A stretch of 12,577 bases of DNA from Comamonadaceae bacterium (lineage in GTDB: Bacteria > Pseudomonadota > Gammaproteobacteria > Burkholderiales > Burkholderiaceae_C), in the NCBI GenBank assembly GCA_947464665.1, contig CANHXV010000046.1:1-12577 (forward strand), in the 5' to 3' direction. The notes under the pieces are model-generated. The model was not told the DNA's origin and did no database searches. It saw nothing but the letters and a program-made list of their open reading frames with translations. Both the position numbers and the translations under genes were made by a program. Of the stretch, positions 1 through 7,169 are shown piece by piece (positions within the stretch are counted from its first letter, which is position 1; each line of letters starts with the position of its first letter).

Positions 1-887
1 CTGTGCTCTTGAATGAAAGCGGCATGCAAAACCATCCGCTCACCCCCATGACAGACGCCAACTTGGTTCGTGTGCTGCAAGCTCAAACCCAACGCAAAGT
101 TGGCCTGATCGATCACACCGTGATGGCCAAAGGCAGTGCCGCCATCAGCGAGAAAATCAAACACCTCCAAGATGATGGGGTGGGCGTGGCCATTGTCGAC
201 GCCACCAGCAATGAAGATTTAAAAACGCTTGGGCCCGCCTTGAAAAATATGCCCTTGATCACCGCCGGCTCTGGCGTGGCCATTGGCTTGCCGGCCAATT
301 GGAACTTGCAAGCATCGGCCAGTGCTGCTGCGCTGCCCAAGGCATCAGGCTTTCAAGCCATTGTGTCTGGCAGCTGCTCTATTGCCACGCAAGGGCAAGT
401 GGCGCACTACCAAAGTTTGGGATTGCCCAGTTGGCAGTTCAAGCCCTTAAGCTGGTCTCCGCAAGATGTGCCCGCTCAAATCAAAGCCCAAGTAGCTCAA
501 GCTCTGGCTTGGGCTGTGCCACTGCTTGGCAAGGGTCCCGTTCTCATTTATGCCACCACCGACGCTGGCACCCTGCAACAAGTTCAGGCCAAGTTTGGGC
601 GTCAGCAAGCGGGTGAATGGATGGAGTCGGCCTTGGCGCAAGTCAGTCTTGGCTTGCTGCAATTGGGTGTGAAGCAATGGGTCATTGCGGGTGGTGAAAC
701 TTCGGGCGCATGCGTACAAGCTTTGAATGTTTCACAAATGCAAATTGGCCCGCAAATTGATCCCGGTGTGCCGTGGTGTTATGCGCCTCAACATGCTGCT
801 GGGCATCTCAGCTTAAAGTCCGGCAATTTTGGCTCTGCCGATTTCTTTACCAAGGCCTTGAAGGTTTTGTCGGAGACATGCGCATGA
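1..887 (+). CDS. otnK: 3-oxo-tetronate kinase OtnK (DUF1537 family), 5'-truncated by the window edge
   Basis: Cytoplasmic kinase that phosphorylates 3-oxo-tetronate (a four-carbon acid sugar) at O4 with ATP, in L-threonate and D-erythronate catabolism. About 294 C-terminal residues are visible. Family members run to roughly 400-430 residues, so the N-terminal substrate-binding domain lies off the left edge, and the GTG at position 3 is an internal valine rather than a start. Visible family features are the NESGMQNHPLTPM segment at the left edge, the glycine-rich AGSGVAIGLP segment, SGSCSIATQGQ, and the C-terminal nucleotide-binding loop AGGETSGACV followed by GPQIDPGVPW and LSLKSGNFG. The stop codon (885-887) overlaps the otnC start as ATGA, which implies translational coupling. 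DUF1537 also contains the D-threonate kinase DtnK; adjacent otnC and otnI favour OtnK. Family assignment is firm; substrate is inferred from neighbours. Confidence 0.9.
   Translation, partial: VLLNESGMQNHPLTPMTDANLVRVLQAQTQRKVGLIDHTVMAKGSAAISEKIKHLQDDGVGVAIVDATSNEDLKTLGPALKNMPLITAGSGVAIGLPANWNLQASASAAALPKASGFQAIVSGSCSIATQGQVAHYQSLGLPSWQFKPLSWSPQDVPAQIKAQVAQALAWAVPLLGKGPVLIYATTDAGTLQQVQAKFGRQQAGEWMESALAQVSLGLLQLGVKQWVIAGGETSGACVQALNVSQMQIGPQIDPGVPWCYAPQHAAGHLSLKSGNFGSADFFTKALKVLSETCA
872..875 (+). promoter_or_regulatory. Ribosome binding site deciding the otnC start
   Basis: GGAG lies inside the end of otnK, 8 bases before the ATG at 884 but only 2 before the ATG at 878. The spacing favours 884, which also gives the ATGA overlap with the otnK stop. 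Confidence 0.5.
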
Positions 888-1585
888 ACACCCGCCAAAA
901 TCAAATCCTTCATCTGACGGAGGCGCAAGCCCGCAAAGAGATTTGCCGCGTCGGCCAAAGCTTGTTTGACAGAGGCTATGTTCACGCGACGGCAGGCAAT
1001 ATCAGTGTGCGTCTTGAACACGGCTTCTTGATCACACCCACCGATGCCAGTCTGGGATTTTTAGAACCCGCTGATCTGGCTTTGCTCGATTCACAGGGTC
1101 AACAATTGAGTGGCAAGCGCGCTAGCAAAACGATGGCGCTGCACCGTAAAATTTACGAGGCAACAGACCATGCACCTGGCAGTTGGCCGGCGCAATGCGT
1201 CATTCACACACACAGTACGCATTGTGTGTCATTGAGCTTGAGCGCCACAGGCCCAGAGCTTTTGCCGCCCATCACGCCTTACTTTGTCATGAAAGTGGGC
1301 CATGTACCCTTGATTCCTTATTTCAGGCCCGGCGACCCCATGGCTGCCGATGCGGTGGCCGATGCCATTCTCCACTACGCCCATTTAGACACGCCCATTC
1401 GCGCTGTGATGTTAGCCAAACTCGGGCCCAATGTTTGGCATCAAGACTTAAGCAGCGCCATGGCGGCTCTGGAAGAACTGGAAGAAACTGCCAAGCTTGT
1501 GCAAATGGCTCATCCCAAAACTCCAACGCATTTGTCAGACGCTCAGATTGATGAGTTGCGTCAGAATTTTGATGCGGCTTGGTAA
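884..1585 (+). CDS. otnC: 3-oxo-tetronate 4-phosphate decarboxylase OtnC (class II aldolase/adducin family)
   Basis: Expected to decarboxylate 3-oxo-tetronate 4-phosphate to dihydroxyacetone phosphate and CO2 in the cytoplasm, the step after OtnK. The 233-residue protein has the class II aldolase/adducin fold: the phosphate-loop motif TAGNIS near the N-terminus, the zinc pair H108-T-H110 in IHTHSTHC, ITPYFVMKVGHVPLIPYFRPGD as in E. coli YgbL (quoted from memory; split here for reading: ITPYFVMKVG then HVPLIPYFRPGD), and EELEETAKL near the C-terminus. Two positions are odd. The residue matching the catalytic Glu of fuculose aldolase (SKE in YgbL) is Thr83 (SKT), and the third zinc His of the usual NHGP motif is Leu180 (KLGP). 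This may mark a subfamily. The ATG at 884 was chosen over 878 for its ribosome-binding-site spacing and its ATGA overlap with otnK. Confidence 0.85.
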   Translation: MNTRQNQILHLTEAQARKEICRVGQSLFDRGYVHATAGNISVRLEHGFLITPTDASLGFLEPADLALLDSQGQQLSGKRASKTMALHRKIYEATDHAPGSWPAQCVIHTHSTHCVSLSLSATGPELLPPITPYFVMKVGHVPLIPYFRPGDPMAADAVADAILHYAHLDTPIRAVMLAKLGPNVWHQDLSSAMAALEELEETAKLVQMAHPKTPTHLSDAQIDELRQNFDAAW

Positions 1586-1650
1586 TTTTTTTCTCACTTT
1601 GCATTGATCTTTTTGTCACTGCGCCAACCTTTGCAACTTGAAAGCTGAAC

Positions 1651-2481
1651 ATGCCTCAATTCGCTGCCAATCTTTCCATGATGTACCCCGACATCAATTT
1701 CTTAGACCGCTTTGAAGCTGCGGCCAAAGATGGCTTCAAGGCCGTTGAGTATTTATTTCCATACGCTTATGCAGCACAAGATTTGGCCGCACGACTCAAA
1801 GCCAATGGCCTTCAGCAGGTTTTGTTCAATATGCCGCCTGGTGGCATTGACGATGTAAGCACCTTGAGCGCTTGGGAAAAAGGCGATCGCGGCACAGCTT
1901 GCTCGCCAGGCCGGGAAGCTGAATACAAAGCGGGCGTGCAACGCGCCATGCGCTATGCAGAAGTTTTAGGCTGCCCCCGCATTCACTCCATGGCGGGTGT
2001 GTTGCCTGCTGGTGTTTCGCGTGAGCAAGCACAAGTCACCTTGGTGGCCAATTTAAAGTGGGCTTGCCAAGAAGTGCGCGCACAAGGCTTGGATGTCTTG
2101 CTAGAACCCATTAACTTGCGCGGAATTCCTGGGTTTTTTGTCAACCGCCAAGATCATGCTCATGAAATATTGGCGCAAGTGAATGAGCCCAATTTGAAAG
2201 TCCAAATGGATTTGTTTCATTGCCAAATTGTGGAAGGTGATGTCACCACCAAATTGGAGCGCTATATTCCCACAGGCAAAGTGGGCCACCTGCAAATTGC
2301 TGATGTGCCCCTGCGTCACGAACCTGGAACCGGCGAATTGAATTGGCCTTATGTATTTGACTTGATCGATCGCCTGTCTGCACAATGGAAGTGGCAAGGA
2401 TGGATCGGTTGTGAATACGTACCTGCTGACACCACTGCAGGTGGCACTTCTCGCGGCTTGTCTTGGCTGAGAAGAAACTGA
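1651..2481 (+). CDS. otnI: 2-oxo-tetronate isomerase OtnI (hydroxypyruvate isomerase family)
   Basis: Cytoplasmic isomerase of the xylose-isomerase-like TIM-barrel family. It should convert 2-oxo-tetronate, formed from L-threonate by LtnD, to 3-oxo-tetronate for OtnK. The 276 residues are slightly longer than E. coli Hyi (about 258). The start MPQFAANLSMMYPD, the segment LFNMPPG and the likely metal ligands E152 (LLEPIN), D187 (QMDLFHCQ), Q215 (HLQIADVP) and E255 (GCEYVP) match the family. Hydroxypyruvate isomerase is the alternative activity; the otnK-otnC context favours OtnI. A 65-base gap separates it from otnC. The ribosome-binding site is weak (GAAAG upstream of 1651), and I see neither a convincing promoter nor a terminator in that gap, so it probably belongs to the same transcript. 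Confidence 0.87.
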   Translation: MPQFAANLSMMYPDINFLDRFEAAAKDGFKAVEYLFPYAYAAQDLAARLKANGLQQVLFNMPPGGIDDVSTLSAWEKGDRGTACSPGREAEYKAGVQRAMRYAEVLGCPRIHSMAGVLPAGVSREQAQVTLVANLKWACQEVRAQGLDVLLEPINLRGIPGFFVNRQDHAHEILAQVNEPNLKVQMDLFHCQIVEGDVTTKLERYIPTGKVGHLQIADVPLRHEPGTGELNWPYVFDLIDRLSAQWKWQGWIGCEYVPADTTAGGTSRGLSWLRRN

Positions 2482-2487
2482 ATTTTT

Positions 2488-2491
2488 GGAG
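2488..2491 (+). promoter_or_regulatory. Ribosome binding site deciding the M20 peptidase start
   Basis: GGAG lies 6 bases before the ATG at 2498. It excludes the in-frame TTG at 2486, which would sit before the site and add four residues. Confidence 0.6.
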
Positions 2492-2497
2492 AACATC

Positions 2498-3979
2498 ATG
2501 AACGCACCGATTCACAAAGAACTTCCTGCACACCTCTTGAACGCTGAGACTGCTTTGCGTGATGTCACGCAATCTTGGGACACCCGCATTTTGAAAGAGC
2601 TCACGAGCTACATTGAAATTCCCGCCAAGTCGCCGTCCTTTGACAGCAACTGGGAGGCTAACGGTTATCTCGACACGGTGCTGCGCCAAACGGCTGAGTG
2701 GATCGAGGCGCAAAAAGTGGTTGGCCTTCAGTTAGAAATTTTGCGCTTACCTGGTCGTACGCCCGTTTTGTTTTTTGATATTCCTGCCACACGTGCTGCC
2801 TCTGACGGATCTGGTCAAACAGTTTTAATGTATGGGCACTTGGACAAGCAGCCCGAGTTCAGTGGTTGGCGCAATGACTTAGGCCCTTGGACACCCAAGT
2901 ACGAAAACGGCAAGCTCTATGGCCGTGGTGGCGCAGATGACGGCTATGCAGCCTATGCCAGCATTGCCGCCGTTCAGGCTTTGAAAAATCAAAACACACC
3001 GCACCCTCGCATTGTGGGCTTGATTGAAACATGCGAAGAATCTGGCTCTTACGATTTGATGCCCTACATCGATGCACTGCGTCCTCGCATGGGCGATGTT
3101 GGTTTGGTCATTTGCTTAGACAGTGGCGCTGGCAACTACGATCAGTTGTGGCTCACCACCAGCTTGCGCGGTATGGCCAGCGGCACTTTGAAGGTTGAAA
3201 TTTTGACGGAAGGCATTCACTCCGGTGATGCGTCTGGCTTGGTGCCTTCCAGTTTCCGCATCATGCGCCAAGTCCTAGATCGTTTAGAAGACAGCAAGTC
3301 GGGGCGCCTTTTGCCCGCCAGTTTTCACTGCGAAGTGCCGACCGATCGATTGGCACAAGCCAAAGCCACGGCGGGTATTTTGGGTGAAGAAGTTTACAAA
3401 CGCTTTCCTTGGGCACATTACGACTGCGGCGGCTCGACCACGTTTGCATTGCCAACCACCACCGATCCTTTGCAGGCCTTGCTCAACCGCACTTGGACGC
3501 CCACATTGAGCGTCACCGGCGCAGAAGGCTTTCCCACTTTAGAAAATGCCGGCAACGTCTTGCGGCCTTACACAGCCTTCAAGCTGAGCTTGCGCTTGCC
3601 GCCTTTGGTTGATGCAGACTCCGCCGTTGCGGAAATGAAAGCATTGCTAGAAGACAACGCACCTTACCAAGCGCGTGTGACTTTTGAATCCAACGGCGGC
3701 GCGACCGGTTGGAACGCACCCAGCAGCACCACTTGGTTTGAAAATGCACTGCAAAGCGCCAGCCAATCGCACTTTGGCGCATCGGTGGGCTACATCGGTC
3801 AGGGCGGAACCATCCCTCTCATGAGCATGTTGAGCCAAGGCTTCCCAGCAGCCCAAATGATGGTCTGTGGCGTGTTAGGTCCCAAGAGCAATGCGCACGG
3901 CCCCAATGAATTTTTGCATGTGCCCTATGCGAAAAAACTGACCGCTTCGGTGGCTGAAGTCATGGCAGCACTGCCCTGA
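2498..3979 (+). CDS. M20 family metallopeptidase (carnosinase/CNDP-like dipeptidase)
   Basis: Predicted cytoplasmic di-zinc hydrolase of peptidase family M20, 493 residues, with no signal peptide. The family cleaves dipeptides or N-acylated amino acids; the substrate cannot be read from sequence. The metal and catalytic set appears complete: H114 and D116 in YGHLDKQPE, D147 in GRGGADDG, E180 and E181 in ETCEESGS, D208 in CLDSG, and a C-terminal H467 in SNAHGPNE. A lid/dimerisation domain lies between, marked by TSLRGMASG and GIHSGDASG, and GGTIPLMSM precedes the last ligand. The pattern resembles the long carnosinase-like branch more than DapE or ArgE. It starts 16 bases after otnI with its own good ribosome-binding site, so it is probably co-transcribed with the otn genes, although it has no known role in tetronate catabolism. 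Confidence 0.88.
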   Translation: MNAPIHKELPAHLLNAETALRDVTQSWDTRILKELTSYIEIPAKSPSFDSNWEANGYLDTVLRQTAEWIEAQKVVGLQLEILRLPGRTPVLFFDIPATRAASDGSGQTVLMYGHLDKQPEFSGWRNDLGPWTPKYENGKLYGRGGADDGYAAYASIAAVQALKNQNTPHPRIVGLIETCEESGSYDLMPYIDALRPRMGDVGLVICLDSGAGNYDQLWLTTSLRGMASGTLKVEILTEGIHSGDASGLVPSSFRIMRQVLDRLEDSKSGRLLPASFHCEVPTDRLAQAKATAGILGEEVYKRFPWAHYDCGGSTTFALPTTTDPLQALLNRTWTPTLSVTGAEGFPTLENAGNVLRPYTAFKLSLRLPPLVDADSAVAEMKALLEDNAPYQARVTFESNGGATGWNAPSSTTWFENALQSASQSHFGASVGYIGQGGTIPLMSMLSQGFPAAQMMVCGVLGPKSNAHGPNEFLHVPYAKKLTASVAEVMAALP

Positions 3980-3987
3980 CCCTGAGT

Positions 3988-5160
3988 TCAGGTTGTGGCC
4001 TGGTTTTTGCGAATCCAAACCAGCCACATCAAGGCAAGGGCCGTCAGTGCCACAGGCACCAAGGAGCCATAGTTCAGCCAAGTCCAGCCTTGCGTGGTGA
4101 CCAAAGCGCCCGAAGCAAACGAGGTGAAGGCCATGGTGGCAAAGACACAGAAATTGATGGCCGCTTGGCCGCTGTCTTTCTCTTCAGGTCGCCAAGCCGT
4201 CATGGCGAGCGTGGTAGCGCCTGTGAAAACAAAATTCCAACCGACGCCCAGAACAAACAGAGCCAATACAAATTGATGCAACTCCGTGCCAGAAAGCGCG
4301 ATGGCGATACAAACAAAATTCAACAGAACGCCCACCGCCATGATGTGCAGCGTGCCAAATTTCTTGATCAGGTGCCCTGTGAAAAACCCAGGCGCAAACA
4401 TGCCAATGACGTGCCACTCCAAAACCAAGGCAGCATCACTGAACGGATAGCCGCACACTTGCATGGCCAATGGTGTTGCTGCCATCAGCAAGTTCATCAC
4501 GCCATAACTGAGTGCAGCAGCACCTGCGGCCACAATGAAAACCGGTTGTTTCATGATCTCGCTTAAGGGGCGGCCTTCAGCGCTGCCTTTGACTTTCTCA
4601 ACCAACGGCGGAAACTTCACAAAGTGCATCAGCACCATCCCTAAAATGGCTACGGCCGTCAGGGCCACATAAGCACCCATGAAGGGCGTTTCAAACCATC
4701 CTTTGCTGTGAGAGGCCAAATTAGGACCCACGATGGCACCTATCAAACCACCCGCCATGACCCAAGAGACGGCTTTTTCTCGAAAGGAGGCCTCAGCCAA
4801 TTCGGCAGCAGCAAATCGGTAAAGTTGCCCGTTGGCACTGTAATAGCCTGCCACAAAGGTTGCCAACACCAACAAGGCAAAGTGTTGGGTGAATGTCGCA
4901 AAGGCACACAAAATGGCCGATAACAAACCGACTAACAGGCCCAATTGAAATGAAATTCTGCGACCCCACTTGGCTTGTGATTTGGCCACCAAGCCCGTCG
5001 ACAATGCGCCGCCAACCACATAGCCCATTACAGGCAAGGTGGCCATCCATCCAACTGGTGCAAGGCTAAAACCGACAAGACCATTGATCGCAATGAAGGT
5101 GACGTTGTTGGTGAGAAACAGGCCTTGGCACAAGGCCAGCAACAGAAGATTGGAATTCAT
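3988..5160 (-). CDS. MFS transporter, 12 predicted membrane segments
   Basis: Inner-membrane transporter of the major facilitator superfamily, 390 residues. Reading by hydrophobicity gives about twelve membrane spans: six before and six after a charged central loop near residues 182-203 (KFPPLVEKVKGSAEG). The loop between segments 2 and 3 keeps a reduced motif A (KSQAKWGRR), with the usual acidic residue missing. No substrate can be assigned; drug or metabolite transport are both possible. The start lies 14 bases beyond the rsmE stop on the same strand, with no promoter evident between them, so it probably ends the amgK-rsmE transcript. Its ribosome-binding site is poor: only GGGA about 20 bases upstream and CCGG near the ATG. 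The stop is 8 bases from that of the convergent M20 gene. Confidence 0.85.
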   Translation of the reverse strand: MNSNLLLLALCQGLFLTNNVTFIAINGLVGFSLAPVGWMATLPVMGYVVGGALSTGLVAKSQAKWGRRISFQLGLLVGLLSAILCAFATFTQHFALLVLATFVAGYYSANGQLYRFAAAELAEASFREKAVSWVMAGGLIGAIVGPNLASHSKGWFETPFMGAYVALTAVAILGMVLMHFVKFPPLVEKVKGSAEGRPLSEIMKQPVFIVAAGAAALSYGVMNLLMAATPLAMQVCGYPFSDAALVLEWHVIGMFAPGFFTGHLIKKFGTLHIMAVGVLLNFVCIAIALSGTELHQFVLALFVLGVGWNFVFTGATTLAMTAWRPEEKDSGQAAINFCVFATMAFTSFASGALVTTQGWTWLNYGSLVPVALTALALMWLVWIRKNQATT

Positions 5161-5174
5161 ACACCGGAGTGTAT

Positions 5175-5942
5175 CTAATCCCTACAACTCAGAGCAGACA
5201 AAACAGCGACAGGCGCTGTTTCAGCGCGCAGAACCCTGCTTCCTAGGCTCACAGGCAGAAACCCAGCGGCGATGGCTTGGGCTTCTTCTGCCGGACTCAA
5301 GCCACCTTCTGGCCCGCTGAGCAAAATGACCTCGCACAGCTTGGACTGGCCTTCTTCTTTGGATGTTTTGAGTGTTTGCAACATTTCTTGAAGCGACCGG
5401 GTTCCTGGCGATAAAGACAAAATCCATCTGTCGGCTTGCATTGACGCAACAGATAACTGAGCGATAGCTTGGGAAAGGTTGACAGGCGGGCCCACTTGCA
5501 AAACTCGGTTGCGTCCGCATTGCTCGCTTGAGGCAACCGCAATGGCTTGCCAATGAGCCCATTTTTTATCTGCACGATCACCCTTGAGTTTCAAAACACT
5601 GCGCTCGGCCGTGATGGGCAGGAGTGCGCTGGCACCTAATTCAGTGGCTTTTTCAAGCAACCAATCCATGCGCTCATTGGCCGTGATGCCAGACCATAAA
5701 GTGACGCGAACGCTTAACTCGCGCTCAACCTGGTTGTGCTCACCCACGCGCACAGACACATCGCTACGACCCATGTGCGTGATGACGGCTTTGTACTCAC
5801 CACCCTGGCCATTGAAAAGGGTGATCTCATCATTGGGTTGGAGCCGCAGAACCTGCACATGCCTTGCCGTGCCTGATGGCAAATTCAACACTTGCTCCGG
5901 CACGAGTGCGGTTGGACAATGAAAGCGTGGCAAGTTTGACAT
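5175..5942 (-). CDS. rsmE: 16S rRNA (uracil1498-N3)-methyltransferase RsmE
   Basis: Methylates N3 of U1498 in 16S rRNA of the 30S subunit with S-adenosylmethionine. The 255-residue length is close to E. coli RsmE (243). An N-terminal PUA-like RNA-binding domain (about residues 1-75, starting MSNLPRFHCP and including HVQVLRLQPND) precedes a SPOUT domain. Within it, ERMDWLLEKATELG, EQCGRNRV, the SAM-binding loop LLSGPEGGLS (near residue 207) and the knot motif LGSRVLRAETA (about 229-240) are family hallmarks. The ATG at 5942 was chosen over a TTG one codon upstream. A weak GAAAG ribosome-binding site precedes it. It lies 20 bases after the amgK stop and 14 bases before the MFS start, which suggests one transcript. 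Confidence 0.95.
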   Translation of the reverse strand: MSNLPRFHCPTALVPEQVLNLPSGTARHVQVLRLQPNDEITLFNGQGGEYKAVITHMGRSDVSVRVGEHNQVERELSVRVTLWSGITANERMDWLLEKATELGASALLPITAERSVLKLKGDRADKKWAHWQAIAVASSEQCGRNRVLQVGPPVNLSQAIAQLSVASMQADRWILSLSPGTRSLQEMLQTLKTSKEEGQSKLCEVILLSGPEGGLSPAEEAQAIAAGFLPVSLGSRVLRAETAPVAVLSALSCRD

Positions 5943-5962
5943 CAATGATTGACTTTCAGCAA

Positions 5963-7051
5963 TTACAAACGGCCAAACGCAAAACCTGTCACGCCGTCCT
6001 TGCCTTCTACTTCTTCGATCAGGCGAAGCAGGGGCCGCAGTTCAATGTACCTGGCCGCTGTTGAGCGAATGTAGGCAATGAAGCGGGGTGCATCGGCCAA
6101 GTATTTTTCTTTGCCATCGCGCAAAGTCAGGCGCGCAAAAATACCCGCCACTTTCAGATGGCGCTGCAAGCCCATCCACTCGACTGCGCGGTAGAAAACA
6201 CCAAAGTCTTGGTGCCAATCTTCAAAGTCGAGCAGCCCTGCCTTGCGCGCTTTTTCCCAATAACGGATGGTGACATCGAGTACAAAATCTTCCTCCCACG
6301 TTAGAAACGCATCGCGCATCAAACTGGCTACGTCATAGGTGACGGGGCCGTACACCGCATCCTGAAAATCCAGCACACCTAAAGCTGAATCACCGCCTGT
6401 GGGCATCATCAAATTGCGGGGCATGAAGTCGCGGTGAACGAACACAGAAGGGCCAGCCAGATTGCGGGTTACCAGCATCTTGAAAGTGCTGTCCAGCGTG
6501 TTTCTCATCTTGCCTTGAACATCGAGTTGGCGATGCTGCGCAAGGTACCAATCTGGAAACAAGCTCAACTCTCGGTTCAGCAATGCTTCATTGTAGGGTG
6601 GCAAGACACCGGCTTGGGAAGACAATTGCCAGGTAATCAAGGCGTCGACAGCCTGCATGTAAAGGGCATGGTTGGCTTGCGGGTTTTTCGCGTCGATGGC
6701 GGACATCATGGTTTGATCGCCCAAGTCTGTGAGCAGCATAAAGCCTTGCGCTTCCTGCCATGCCAATACCTCGGGGGCTTTGAGCCCTGCCAATTTCATG
6801 AGCTTGGCAACCTTGACAAATGGTTCGCAGTTTTCTTTGTCAGGGGGTGCATCCATCACAATCAGGCTGGCCCCAGTCTGCGTGTCGACGCGCAAATAAC
6901 GCCTGAAACTTGCGTCGGCTGATGCAATTCTCAAACTGGATGGCACAAGGCCATGGGTTTGCGCCAAAACCGCCAGCCAGGCACTGCAAGCCAACTGGCG
7001 TTCAGGGTCAGCCCAAGTTACATTCGACGTCAAAATTTGATCAGATTTCAA
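5963..7051 (-). CDS. amgK: N-acetylmuramate/N-acetylglucosamine 1-kinase AmgK (APH-fold phosphotransferase)
   Basis: Cytoplasmic anomeric kinase of peptidoglycan recycling, expected to phosphorylate MurNAc and GlcNAc at C1 so that MurU can form UDP-MurNAc. It has the aminoglycoside-phosphotransferase fold: an N-lobe with SADASFRRYLRVD and IVMDAPPDKE, the catalytic loop H206-R-D208 with N213 (VHRDFMPRNLM), and the metal motif D228-F-Q-D231. The divergent position next to lptD is typical of AmgK in proteobacteria. The start is uncertain: GTG at 7120, ATG at 7108, TTG at 7051 and TTG at 7033 are in frame. The segment before 7051 is Arg-rich and not family-like, and GGAATGAG sits just before the TTG at 7051, so I chose that (362 residues). 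No murU is adjacent; rsmE follows instead. A generic aminoglycoside-phosphotransferase annotation would be misleading. Confidence 0.88.
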   Translation of the reverse strand: MKSDQILTSNVTWADPERQLACSAWLAVLAQTHGLVPSSLRIASADASFRRYLRVDTQTGASLIVMDAPPDKENCEPFVKVAKLMKLAGLKAPEVLAWQEAQGFMLLTDLGDQTMMSAIDAKNPQANHALYMQAVDALITWQLSSQAGVLPPYNEALLNRELSLFPDWYLAQHRQLDVQGKMRNTLDSTFKMLVTRNLAGPSVFVHRDFMPRNLMMPTGGDSALGVLDFQDAVYGPVTYDVASLMRDAFLTWEEDFVLDVTIRYWEKARKAGLLDFEDWHQDFGVFYRAVEWMGLQRHLKVAGIFARLTLRDGKEKYLADAPRFIAYIRSTAARYIELRPLLRLIEEVEGKDGVTGFAFGRL

Positions 7052-7122
7052 GTTCTCATTCCGGTTGTAAATACCAAGCCGCACCAGCCGACCGCGTGCT
7101 TGGGTCATATTGGGCGGCACTC

Positions 7123-7135
7123 ATGGATAATCCAT
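7123..7135. repeat. Perfect 13-base palindrome between amgK and lptD
   Basis: ATGGAT-A-ATCCAT has two perfect 6-base arms around one central base, in the region between the two divergent genes and about 35 bases before the lptD start. It contains the GATAAT hexamer described separately. It could be an operator or a chance palindrome. Confidence 0.4.
7126..7131 (+). promoter_or_regulatory. Possible -10 element for lptD
   Basis: GATAAT matches the sigma-70 -10 consensus at five of six bases. It would place the transcription start near 7138, about 30 bases before the TTG start of lptD. The only -35-like hexamer (TTGGGT, 7100-7105) is 20 bases away, which is too far, so the call is weak. Confidence 0.22.
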
Positions 7136-7169
7136 TCTACAAACACCCGTCAACCTGGACGACAGCCCT

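Noticed and set aside
3..5. GTG at position 3 as a true start of otnK
   Set aside because: The protein already matches the middle of the family there and is about a third too short; the gene runs off the left edge.
2243..2713. Open frame of 156 codons on the - strand
   Set aside because: It lies antisense to otnI and the M20 gene, both of which show full family motifs, and its translation shows no recognisable domain.
3981..3992. CCTGA-GT-TCAGG hairpin as a terminator between the convergent genes
   Set aside because: A two-base loop is not feasible, the reduced 4-base stem is weak, and the nearest T-run is about a dozen bases away.
4090..4566. Open frame of 158 codons on the + strand
   Set aside because: It is antisense to the MFS gene; the translation is charged, low in hydrophobic order and without motifs.
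6434..6922. Open frame of 162 codons on the + strand
   Set aside because: It is antisense to the catalytic core of amgK, which is clearly the coding strand.
7030..7062. GAACTT on the - strand as a sigma-E -35 element
   Set aside because: It faces amgK rather than lptD and has no matching -10 at 15-17 bases; no sigma-E-like pair faces lptD.
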